From the NCBI GenBank assembly GCA_947652115.1, contig OX393568.1, positions 20,901,944-20,965,943 on the forward strand: DNA of 64,000 nt, in the 5' to 3' direction. The stretch comes from Blastomussa wellsi (lineage: Eukaryota > Cnidaria > Anthozoa > Scleractinia > Plerogyridae). The translations under genes and the position numbers were made by a program. The notes under the pieces were generated by a model, which did no database searches, was not told the DNA's origin, and was given only the letters and a program-made list of their open reading frames with translations. Shown piece by piece: positions 22,972 to 34,700 of the stretch. Every line of letters starts with the position of its first letter. The first letter of the stretch is position 1.

Positions 22972-24142
22972 TCTTCACTTTGAGTACCTTTGCTAATGTC
23001 AGACTTGGCGTAAAAAGTGGCGACGTCAGGTACTTTAAAGGAAGAATTGCCAGGGTACAAGTTTACAACATAGCGCTAAATCGAGAACAAATTCTAGCCG
23101 TTAAAACAAGAGGGAATGGTTGAGGTATTCTTGCCGTAATCATAGAAATACCTTGTACGCCTAGTATGACGGACGATTAGATACCCTAGGCAGGTCTTCT
23201 GCTGAGCAACAACACGAAGTAACTGACCCTCGTGCCTTCTCAAAACCGCCTAGATGTACTCCCCCTGGATGGAATGCTAGTCAATCGAAGGTTCCACCCC
23301 AGCATCTTTACCTGATTAAATTGAACTGACAGTACGCCGGTATCCATTTATACACCAGGGTGGAGACAATCACTGCTAGATTCAACGGTGTATTACCCAA
23401 ACGCAAAGGTGACAGCCGAGTTCAGCCACAAAAGTATCAAACCGGAGTCGAAACCATCATCCAATCACAGATCGCCGCGTCTAACCGTTTTCGACAACCC
23501 GAGCAGAAGTCAGCTTCATAGTCCAGGTGAATCCCCTGGACCTAATTATTCACTAATTAACGAAACCATGCAATTTATTATCCATCACGTTCGCGAGAAG
23601 CATCGCATTCCCATCGTATATGAAGTGGATATGCCTTAGAACAAGTAGAGCTATAAAAAAATTATATTCTAGCTACTAAGTAATGCATACTATACACTTG
23701 TACATGTATGATTACATTAAACGTTGTAAATTTTGATGCCCGAGCCTAAATCGGCGAGAACGAAAGCTTTCTACTTTTGACCTGTAACTGTCATGCGTGG
23801 GGTTCTCTGACCCTCTGGCCCACATTCGTCCGACGCAATCTCGTTCTCAGAGTTTGCGTCATCCTTGCGTTATCCTTATCCTGCGGAACGGGAAACATGC
23901 TGACCAAAAGGATACCGCGGCCGCCTCTGGGAACGAGAATGCGTCCGACTATCTTCTACCTGTCCAATTACTCTTATGGGTTACGTTTGCTGCGAATGAA
24001 AGAAAACTATCATACAACACTAGTTACTCTTTCCAGTTTTGTTTTGCCAATGTATGCTAAATATGGATGTTCATTTATTCATTTTAACGGAGATGAGATT
24101 AAGTAAACATTTTCGCAATGACTAAGCTCCTTTCTCGACGCC
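22972..24142. repeat. Tandem segmental duplication, unit 2
   Basis: Near-identical to 21797-22971, with only about ten substitutions seen by eye. It begins inside the LamG coding sequence without a splice acceptor or start, and so carries an orphan 3' LamG exon piece (to about 23123) that cannot be translated as a separate gene. The left junction has a few extra T bases. Confidence 0.93.
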
Positions 24143-24325
24143 GTCGTTTTTGCAGTTGTTGTTGTTGCTGTTGCTGTGATCTACGGGAAAGATTATCCAG
24201 AATGCAACATTTGAAATCCTTGGCTCGAATTCCATACACTGGTCCTTTTCTGCAACTTTCCACGTGACATAAAGTGTTCAAATCGATCGGACGTGAAGAA
24301 GCCTGTGCGTGACATTTCCAGTCCA

Positions 24326-24463
24326 TCACGCGCTAACGATCTCGGACACTGCAAAACTTGACGCATGGAAGGTCCCGTTACCATAGGAACCATTCGGTTG
24401 TTTCGCTTCATGTTCTCGCCTATCCTCTGGTTGCACTCGTGTCCCACGGGTAAGACGAGTGAT
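24326..24463 (-). CDS. GABA-B-like receptor exon 15 (cytosolic tail)
   Basis: Encodes ITRLTRGTRVQPEDRREHEA, then KQPNGSYGNG and the end ASSFAVSEIVSA before TGA. The ITRLTRGT start matches the RLITRGEW block that follows helix 7 in GABA-B receptors, which supports this exon. Confidence 0.72.
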   Translation of the reverse strand: MTRLTRGTRVQPEDRREHEAKQPNGSYGNGTFHASSFAVSEIVSA

Positions 24464-27400
24464 CTATGTGTGTAAAATATAAACAAAATGAATTCAATTG
24501 GACTGGGGTTTAAAATATGCGATTCTATCTATGCAAAGTAATTTGCATATATTAATAAAATGCCCTGGGGACATTTGAATAGACCAATTTCGATATTTTA
24601 ATATTCAGCCTAAAACAATAGACATCACTGCGAGGCTCCGGGGAATAAATCCCACAAACTCTATAATTTATACCCCGGAGCCTCGTACTGAGGTCTATTG
24701 TTTTAGGCCGAATTTTAAAATATCGAAATTGGTCTATTATGCAATAAAGGACCACGCTGGGCCCACCCCTAGCACTCTACTCTAGGTCGCCGTTTGGATT
24801 AGATCTAGCGACCCGCCCTCCCACCCCGGGAGGAATCCGATTTTTTGGAGTGCATCCCCCATACCTTATTTACATATGAATTACAATGCCCAGGTAAGGA
24901 GTCGGGTATATACCAACTGTCAGTCATCTTTTTTTAACCACGTTATGTTCATTTGTAATGTGTTTCAGTGAATGTTCAAATCCAGTGCCAGCTTAATCCC
25001 AGGGGACTTCCATGTAAAATGATGGAGATGCTGGTCAGAAGTTATCAGAACCCCGTTTAGTAAGAATCACTCAAATTTATTTTCACCCCTGTGAGGGGTA
25101 GCTTTCCACATTTTTGTTTACAAGGCATGACGAGCACCCCAACACCCCGGACGTCTGCCATTTGCCCAAAAAATTCTCCCAAGTTGCCTTGCCCAAACTT
25201 CTCTTGCTGCCCAAAATTTGGAGGGGGGGGGGGGGGGGTGGTCAGCTGTAGCCTCCCGGCTCCCCCGCCAGCCCATACGACACTCGATTAAAAAACTGCT
25301 CTATTATAACAGCAGATGCACGTTTTCGAAGCTTCTCTTTACGCAATGACTAGCCAAGCTTAGTGCTTATGTCGCTGAGTGCATGGCCACTATAAATAAC
25401 ATTTAATTTTCTTTACAATACCTTGGGAAGGAATACCAAACCAAGCACTGTGGTGGTACAAACAAAAATCAGTGAATTGTTAAAGATTTCCTTTGCCAGG
25501 AAATTGCTCAACACAAATTCGGTTGTAATAGAGAGCACCGAGAACAGCAAGATGTTGTACACTGCTACACCGATGTTTTTGGAATCGTTAAGTTCCGCGT
25601 AATGTACATTCCGCGTTTCCCAGGCCAGGAAGACGCCAAAGAGAAGAAGTATTCCTTTGTAGATCATTATTCCTAGGACCCATGTGGTGTAGTGTTTCGA
25701 GACGCATTGATGATTCACAACATGGATGTTTATGTCTTCATTGTCAGCCTGTAGCTAAAATTGAAAGAAATGATACCAAATAAGGGTGTAAACAATAGCC
25801 CAATAGGCCCTTTGCACGACCTAGTCACATGGTACAAAATATTACCCTGCTGGTGAGCAAGCTACGCGCTGGGACATCCAAAACAAAGCCACTTTATGTC
25901 ACAGAGCGTAGCTTGCTCACCAGCAAGGTGTTATTTTGTACGATATAACTGGATCGTGCAAAAGGCCTATTAATTGAAACGGTTCACTCCCAGAGGACGT
26001 TTTGTTGACAAATTTGACTCAGTTGAGTGATAGTAATCGATCCTGTCGATGCGAGAATGTCAGTGTCAAACAAGTAGCAAAAACCAAAATAATCCCTTAG
26101 GGAAGGGGGGGTACGGACCCCCGACACCCCTTGGATCCGCCACTGCTTGCTGTCTAGAAACATGTTCTTACCTCTTCCCATAGTTTTATAGTTTCAGACT
26201 GCATTGGATCCACAAGTTCCCAGCTTACCAGCACCACAACATCAAGGATTAAAACATGAAGAAGTTTAAGGAAAAGATGTGACGTGTTCAGCCCTCCTAT
26301 CTGTAGGAAATGCAGTGATATTACTCTTGAATCAGTTACATATTGTCATATTTTGTCTCATTTTTATGCCATGCCAATTGCGTAAGATTGCCTTAGCAAC
26401 TGGTACGAGACTAGTGGCTCATCAGGCCGGAGCTTATCCCGGATTCTGTAGCATGACGCGACTAGGAGTATTTCTACTCCCCCTAAATGTGATGCTAGTC
26501 CATCGCAGGGTTATCCCCAGCATTAAATTCGCTGATACTCTTTTAAACACCTGGGTGATCAAGAACACAACTCCGGGACCTTGCACAGACCGGGCCAGGG
26601 CTCAAACCATATGCATGACAACTCGATCCTCCTAAGCGATCTTACTACAACTTTTAAGATTTTCCTCGCACGAATTTACAGTGATTATTCTTATTGACTT
26701 TTAAATTAAAAACAAACGAAATAAATCAGCTAGAGAAATCATACCTGTCGTTTAAGACGCCTGTTTGTGAAAATCTTGTACACTCGCCACGTCTTTGACA
26801 ACATCCCTCCGAACACCAATGTGAAACCGACAACAATGAAATACGCACGTACCTGGGATAAGGAAAAAGGCATGTATGTAGTAGCTAAGTGTCGTGTGCC
26901 AATTCGCATTGAATTGGAAGGGGTGTTGCAGCTCTCGTAAGCTTGTAAATCACTTTTCTGGGTCATCTAGTACAAGAGTTAGCTTGCCGCTAATGTTTTG
27001 GGAGCTAGGGACATTTTTTCTGCTGTTTTCCTCTGTTGTTCTCTTCAAAGGTAGTGGGCCCCTTCATGTGAGATCTTGTGAGCTGCTGCTATCCGGGAGG
27101 TAAAAATACAGCGCCTAACCCGTGAAGGCGCTCTACTATTGAATGCAGCCGGCTGATTCCGCTCGTTACAGTAGCAAAACAAAGTGATGGAAGAAAATAA
27201 TGGTGACAGTTACTAGTACTTACGTACCAGACAAATAGCTCTGCTTCCTCTTGAATATAGTACTGTGTTTCCGAACGTAGCCAAGAAAACGTGTGCATAG
27301 CAAAAGAAACAACCAATAGCAGTAATGCTATTAAAATGCGGGGAGGACATCTTGATCAATCTGTTTTATAAAGGAAAATAAAGAGAAACCTCCTTTAGAC

Positions 27401-30400
27401 TAGCTTATGTGCTACCCTCGTTAAGCAAAGGTTATTTATTTTATTTTAGCTTTCGCCTGCATGTTCGTCGCCAAGTGATGCGTTGCTGATTGTTAAAAAA
27501 ACGAAAGACAGGCCATAACAATAATGAAGTATTATCGCATTATCATAGTTACTTGTTATGTGGATCGCGACGTTTCCCCTGATGAAGACCTGCAGTATAC
27601 AGTCGAAACGTCGCGATCCACAACCTCGCTCCCAGGGTCTTTCTCACCGCCCACCTGGGGGAGAGAAACACTGGGAACGAGGATGCGTGACACCGTGGGT
27701 GAACGCACCACGCACGCGCATGACGTCACGATTCCTCGAGGTTTTCTCGAGGTAGTTATCGTCAGCAATAGGGACTATGATACATCGATGGCAAAATTTT
27801 AGTCGAAACGTGCGAACGTACGAGCTTATAGCAAAAATTCGAAGCAAAATTATGAAAGTGGAAATTGAAAAGTAAATAAACATAAAACAATCTACCTAGT
27901 ATAAATATACCTAGTATACCTTTATATACCTTTATACCTAGTATAAATCTTAACCTTAAATATTTAGCGGTTTCCTTAAAAATTTCCAAAATGTTCACAT
28001 TCTATCGTTTTTCCGCAGTTTCGGTTGCGCGACCCACAACACAACTGGATACATCGTGAAGCAAAACCGTGAGATTATACTTCGTTATTATTATTGTACA
28101 CGATGGATAACGACAACTCTTATTTACGGACGTACAGATTAACTGACTGACAAATAGACGGACCAATCGGGAGACAGAAAAACAGACAAAAAGCCAGAGG
28201 CAGACAGTCACCTCTTAGATAAAGGGTATTGTTTAATAACAATATAAATTGAAGCTACTTAAGGCTTAAATCCACGCTTTCACGAGTCAACCCAGGGTAT
28301 CCTCAAGGATAACAAAAATATTCCGTATAGGGATTATGTGCAAAATGTAAAGTAACAGTGTGCGAATAAGGGTAAGAATGCGGAAACTATGTAAAATGTG
28401 TAAAATTAGTAAACATTTTAACTGATAAATAACAAATAAAATGATCTAATAAGCTAGTCTCCTAAGATCTCTCCAGAATGAAAATACTAACCTATTTTTT
28501 CTGTGCAGAATATTCACCACTAGGCATCCTAACGAAAACAACATTCCAAAAGATGACAGAACGAGTGTGATGATAGTCTGTTGCTTTGGTGCTTTGTAAA
28601 GTTCGGTCTTGTTAATTACTTCATCCGACGGAATTTTCCCTTTCAAAACAAACAAACATTTAAAGAAAAAAAAAACGTGAATGCAACAAAGCAACAAAGA
28701 TGGAGGTGCCAAGACAGTCGTGCTTTTCGAACTTCAAAAAAGTAAAAAAAAAACGATAAAGGTAAATAAACCTATCGGTCAAACATGCTTTCAGAGCATT
28801 AGCAAACGGCAATAAATTATTTATACCCTCCCTTTGTGGCATTCTTAATTAAAAACCTACATTACCCACAACTTTCTGTCACGTTTTCTTGTTGCCGATG
28901 CACATTCATACCCTTGGCTGCTTGTTCAGTTTTGGTTCTACTTTCGCTTTCTGTACGATTGTACAGAATATTGTCAGCTAAGGAACCGCTTCTAAGGTTT
29001 CTCATCAGCAATATTACTTTAAGTTAAAAACTGGTACAGTATAATCAATTCAAATAAGGTACCTTCCCATACGAAAAGTGATTCATTTAGTATACTTGAA
29101 GTTGTATTGCACAGTCCAACCACTTTTCTTGTATCGCCTAAAAGTTAATTCATACAAAAAAATGAAGTTTCGACAATATTTCGGATTCCCAGGAGCAAAT
29201 TACGTAATGCTATAAAATGAAAACGTGCACACCTTGTTGCTGTAAAATTTCTATGGTAGTTTCTCGATCCCCGCGTTTGTCAAACTTCACAATACCCTGT
29301 AAGAGAAATGGAGAAATTTTAAAAGTTTGCTTTTTTTAAGGATGTGCGGCGCGCAACAATCATTATCAATAACAAACCAACTACAAACTATGGGGTTTCA
29401 TTAACATTGGACCACTTGTTTCAGGACCACTTGTTTGCAGTACAAGGTCCTCTTGGACACCTCTGACACCACGTTATACATTTAGAGCCAGACTGACTCG
29501 CGTGCGCCTCCATCGACTTTGATTGTACTCACAATGTTCATGAGAATCGATGAGAGTTTCCTCTAGTTTAACCGGAGTTGATGAAAGTCAATGAGAGCTC
29601 ACGAACTCTCACGAGACTCGACTCTCATCAACAGTCTTTTCCTCGAAAACTCCCGCACCTGTGATTGGCTAATTCCTACACATTACATCGTGGCCAAGGA
29701 AAGTCGGGAAGCATGTTTAATTAAGCAGAAATTGTTAGTAACAATTATATACGATAGTCAGAAAATTTGATTTCCTTTTTGTTATCTGTGGACCTAGTGA
29801 TACAGATACTGACCGACATTCCAAGGAAAGTCAAATTCCGAAGCACTCGCCGGAAAAGGTCAGCGGTTTCCACGTCACCGTACGTAATGTTTGACAAACT
29901 CTTGCTGCAAGCTTTGAGAAATGGAGAAGACTTTTGTAAAGTGAGAGCGATGGTCCATATTGCGTCATACGCGAAAGATGAAAATGCATTAACTGGGTAA
30001 TTCATTCTCTTGCTTTGCGCCATGAGCTCATTGTTAAGTTCAACAGCTGTCTGAAAATATGAGAAGATCCAATGGGTTATGTGCTGAACATTAAAGGAAG
30101 CTAAGCTCACGACTACAAGAAGAAAGAAAAGGTAACTTTGTATACTGACGAGGCCAGGGCAACTTTACATTGAGAAAAAACGGAAGGAATGGCACATTGT
30201 AGGCTCGTATTCTGTATGTTTCTTATGCTAATATTAGTAACTGAGTTACTGTCCCATATCCTCGACAATAGTAGTTTGAAGCAAAAATTTCAGTTGCATT
30301 GCCCTATTATTTTCAAATATATTCTTGATTTTATGTTTTGATCCAAAACTGTAACAACTATTGATGCCAGTTTTCGAATTTGTATAATGTAAAAAACGTG

Positions 30401-31683
30401 AACGTCTGTTGAGCGAGAGAAGATATTACAAAAAGTAAAAAAAAAAACAATCTTCATTGTGGAAGGCCTTTCAAATAAGCTTTGCTTGTTTTCACTTCAT
30501 AAAGCACTTCATGTCCCCCCTATTCAAAATATGCAAAACGTAACTGTCGACAGACAACGACAGACAGACATAATATCCAAAATATGTTTCAATGTTGTTC
30601 TAAGGGGTTTGAAAATTTATCCGGCATTGAGCTGACAACACTGCATTGCCGAACATCCAGGTGGGGCAAACTCGCTTCCAGGGTTTTTAACGAGTTTAAT
30701 GGTGAGGGTGGGGTTTTCTAGAAAAAGCCAGCTGTGGTATCCTTGTCTTGACGATTCTGTCCTCGACTGAAGACAGCTAACTTTTTGGGGGTTGTTTTTT
30801 TTTTTCGTCAATATTTAAACCTTCGCCAGGAGCTCCTGTTTTCGTGTATCTTACTCCAGAATTCGAATTAACCACGATGTTACATGCAGTTAATATATGC
30901 AACTATATTTAACGAAAGAGAAGAGCATTAGCATAATAAAACAACAACATCAGCTAGCGGTACTACCTTCCCGGCAATCGTAGGGGTCGTTGAGTCTCCG
31001 AGTGGTATAGGTCTTGTAGCAAGGTAGTTGCCAGCTGCTATCTTAATGTGGTGTTTGGTGCATGAAGTGTCGCCACCTTCCTCCCACCATTTCTCACTAT
31101 ACCATCCAGGAAGCACCCACACGTACTTCCTGCCATAGACACCTTGCATATATGCCTGGAAAGACAGGGAAATATCAACATTATTGCATGCAAGGCTTAT
31201 TTCACGTGTAGAATAAGAAGTAAAATATAATAATAACTTCGTTCACATTTCGTATGGCGACATTCTTACGGTTGAGACTTCACATAACCGAATGCGCACA
31301 CTCCAGATCAGTTCTCCACCGTCAACAAATTAAATGACCACAGAAAGCCTGGTTTGAATGAGGTTTAGTTAAAAATTAACTTATGGCAACAGAAATACTA
31401 ATTTGGTAAGTAAGGAGAATGACTGCAACCGAATGATCATCATATTTACGCCAAGCCCCAATTCATGTGTACTTGGTTCAACTGATAGACATGTTTCAAG
31501 TAACTCTCGCAGCTGATCAGCTGGCAAATAATACTGCTTTATTAATCACCGGCACTGTACATGCAGGCGAGACATCTCTTCATATCCATTATACCTTACA
31601 AATACCTGTGAAATGGCGACTTTGAAAGACGTATATTTAACAATTATTCCACTTGCGCTTGTTGGATATGAGATGGTAGATAC

Positions 31684-31714
<31 letters not shown>

Positions 31715-34700
31715 AACCATCTCATATCCAACAAGCGCTAGTGGAATAATTGTTTTATTAACGCCCCAAAAAATATTGTTCAAACATTGCAAAAAATTCA
31801 TTCTTTTTCGCTTTTTTGCAGGTCAGTGGAAAGATGAGCTCATATACTATTGCCTCTAAACCAATCAAAACTCAGGAAAGGAAATATGCCATAGCTAGTT
31901 TTTAACAAAATATTATATAGCCTCAGTCGTTGGCGAACAGAGGAGCATATGTTTATATTATTACCACTGACTAGGGAGAGAAAAATTACCTGGCATGCTA
32001 TTTTTCGGAACTGGTCTTCATACATCAGGCCGATGACTATTCTGACATCTTTACTCTGTAAGAAATCACAACGCTTTCAACACTCTTGAAAAGATGAGAC
32101 AGAGAGAGAGAGAACAGCTACTGTGATTGTACACTATGGCCACCTGAATCACGTGTTCAAAAACGTTACTTTAACATTGCTAAATAAATCCTGTTGCTGC
32201 CGATTAAGCGAACTAGATAGTCAAGTATTCGTTACTATCCAGTGATTTTGGTAAAGGTAACGTCTGCGTCCGAGGTTGCCTAGTGGTCCATCAGGCGGTT
32301 TCCTTAGCATGAAGCGACAAGGAGTATTTACTACGCCACCCTGCAGCTGAATGGGATCTGCTAGGCCATTGTAGGGTCGTATTTTTTATTAGCCACCAGC
32401 ATAAAATTTGCCGGTACCCAGTTATACGAGAAGCACCATGAGAGTCAAGTGTCTTACCCAAGAACACAGTGCAGTGCCCCGGCCAGGGCTAGAACCCAGA
32501 CCGCTTGATCAGAAGTCCAGCGCGCTTACCTTTAGGCCACCATGCCTCACAAAAATAGCACTTAGCATACCTTAATATTCTTAACTGCATGAGAGTGCTC
32601 TTCATCGAAACTTTCCATGAATACTATCGTGATTTTGTAAGTTGTGAGCAAGGCGACGAGGTCCTCTTTAGTCTGAAAAACAACAACAACAAAAACCTAA
32701 CAAAAGCATAACAAAACAGGAAATGATCAATCCGTTCTTCATTTAATTTAAAAGCTTCGTCTCTGGTGTTTTTCTTCCTTGGTAAACTATATTATTTCAA
32801 ATCTTCCTTTTATTTGAAGGCAATTTTACTGACCATTACAAAAGATGAATACACTCATGGTACTGTCTAATTATAGTCCCAAAAGACATAAACAAAGTTA
32901 CGCTTTATTTGCTGCAACATTTGTCACTCTGCCAGATCAAGTGGCACCAGGCACCCATTGTCAGGTTCGTTGAGCGGAACTAGCAATCGAAACAAAGGCT
33001 GTGCGTTTGGTGTTATTGTAAACTTCATTTGTTATGAGCTTTTCAGGAAACCACCCGAGCCGGGTGGTTAATTAGAGCGCTCATCTTGTACTTCAGAGAA
33101 CCGGATATTCCGACCTAACCTCCTATCATTTTGGATTGGGATTCTTAGTTATCTGATGGTCAACTGAAGTTTTCATACTTTGCTTGAGTGAAGTCCCTGT
33201 AAACTAGCCAAACCTGACTTTATTTTTATTAATTCATCATCCATGCCACATCCTCTGTTTCTTTGACATCCCCATGACAGCTGTTGGAGATCTCTAAAAT
33301 TACCTTTGTGAAAATGTGATCCTGTTGTACGAGAATCGCGACTCGGTCCCATTCGAACTTTCTTAGTACGTTCACTATAGCATGGTTATTTACAGTCTCG
33401 GATGGACTGGTACGGGAAAACAGTGGAAACCGAGAGTCTTCGGAGAGCAACGGCGACGTGTTACTGAAACCAACCTAAAGAAAAAACAATCTTATAATAG
33501 AATGTTTTGTAAATAAAGACAATAAAATTAGAACATTTGCCACCGTTTCTTATTCAAACTCTACCAATGGTGTCTGGTGTCTCCATGGGCAGCATTCCTG
33601 CCAGCACCAGCAACCGCGACCTCGGGTCAGCCTCGATTTTACCTGAAATCTAATAGTTTGTTAAAACAAGGAAAATTTAGAAAGAGAAAGCACCTCCTTC
33701 GCAGGTGCAGGGTAACGCTTTGCGTTTTGGGATTGGTTGTGCGTGGTTCGCGTGGTGTTATGGGACTGCTGGGAATCCTCGCGCTCCCTATTTTCCTTAC
33801 GGCCTCGACCTACCGGCGCCTGGGGACGAGCGGCATCACAGTGGCAATACTCAACTCAAACTGAGAAATTCAGGTGGGCCACCCTCGCAGTGCTTATTTA
33901 ATTAAACATTTTAAACGAACAAGAATATCTTATTATTAGGAATTTTCAGTAATTCAAGGAAAAAAGGTAATAATTTGTTTTTACCTGCACTGCTCCCCAG
34001 AATGATGCTGCCTCTGCGATTGGTTCTGCAGCTGGAGAACAGCCTGGCGCCGTGAACATGATCTTTTTTGGTGGCCTGGACATTAAATCCAGCATTGATC
34101 TAATGGCAACACCACTGTCACACTACAAATATGTAGAAAAAATAAGGGACATTTTAATATGGCCAGTGGTGGAGCACTAAACGCCTTGATTTATAATGCA
34201 GAAAATAGTCAGGGGTTCCCAATGAACAAACTGTGGCAAAATGCATTTTTTATCCAAACGAATGAAAATATATGATATTAAAACATTTACTGGTGTTCTT
34301 CAGTATTGATGGGAAAAAATTATCTGTTCCTTTTTGCCAGCACTTGATCCACATTTTTTTCCCAGCCAGCAGTTAAGCAGTTAGAACAAACAGGGAGAAT
34401 TCTTACCTGACTCTTCTAAAATTCTACGGCCACCAATTTTCAGAACGAAAACTGATATTTCGGTATCAATGGTACCTGTAACTTATGGTGTATGGTGTAT
34501 TTCAGCCTCCTCCCCATTTTCCCTCGCCTATGGTTGCTCTGATCTAACATTTTCTTTTCAAGTTAACCTTTATTTATTTTCTATAACCATAATTGGGCTG
34601 GAGAGTACTGCATTGCAGAGCACATTCTCTCAATATAACTTCTAACCTCAATTTCTAATTCAATTTTACATATTTTATTTTCATTCATTCACATTCCCGC

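Noticed and set aside
27559..27622. Active hammerhead ribozyme
   Set aside because: Only six bases separate the stem III arm from CTGATGA, too few for stem I, and no clear cleavage triplet is visible. Kept only as a motif of interest.
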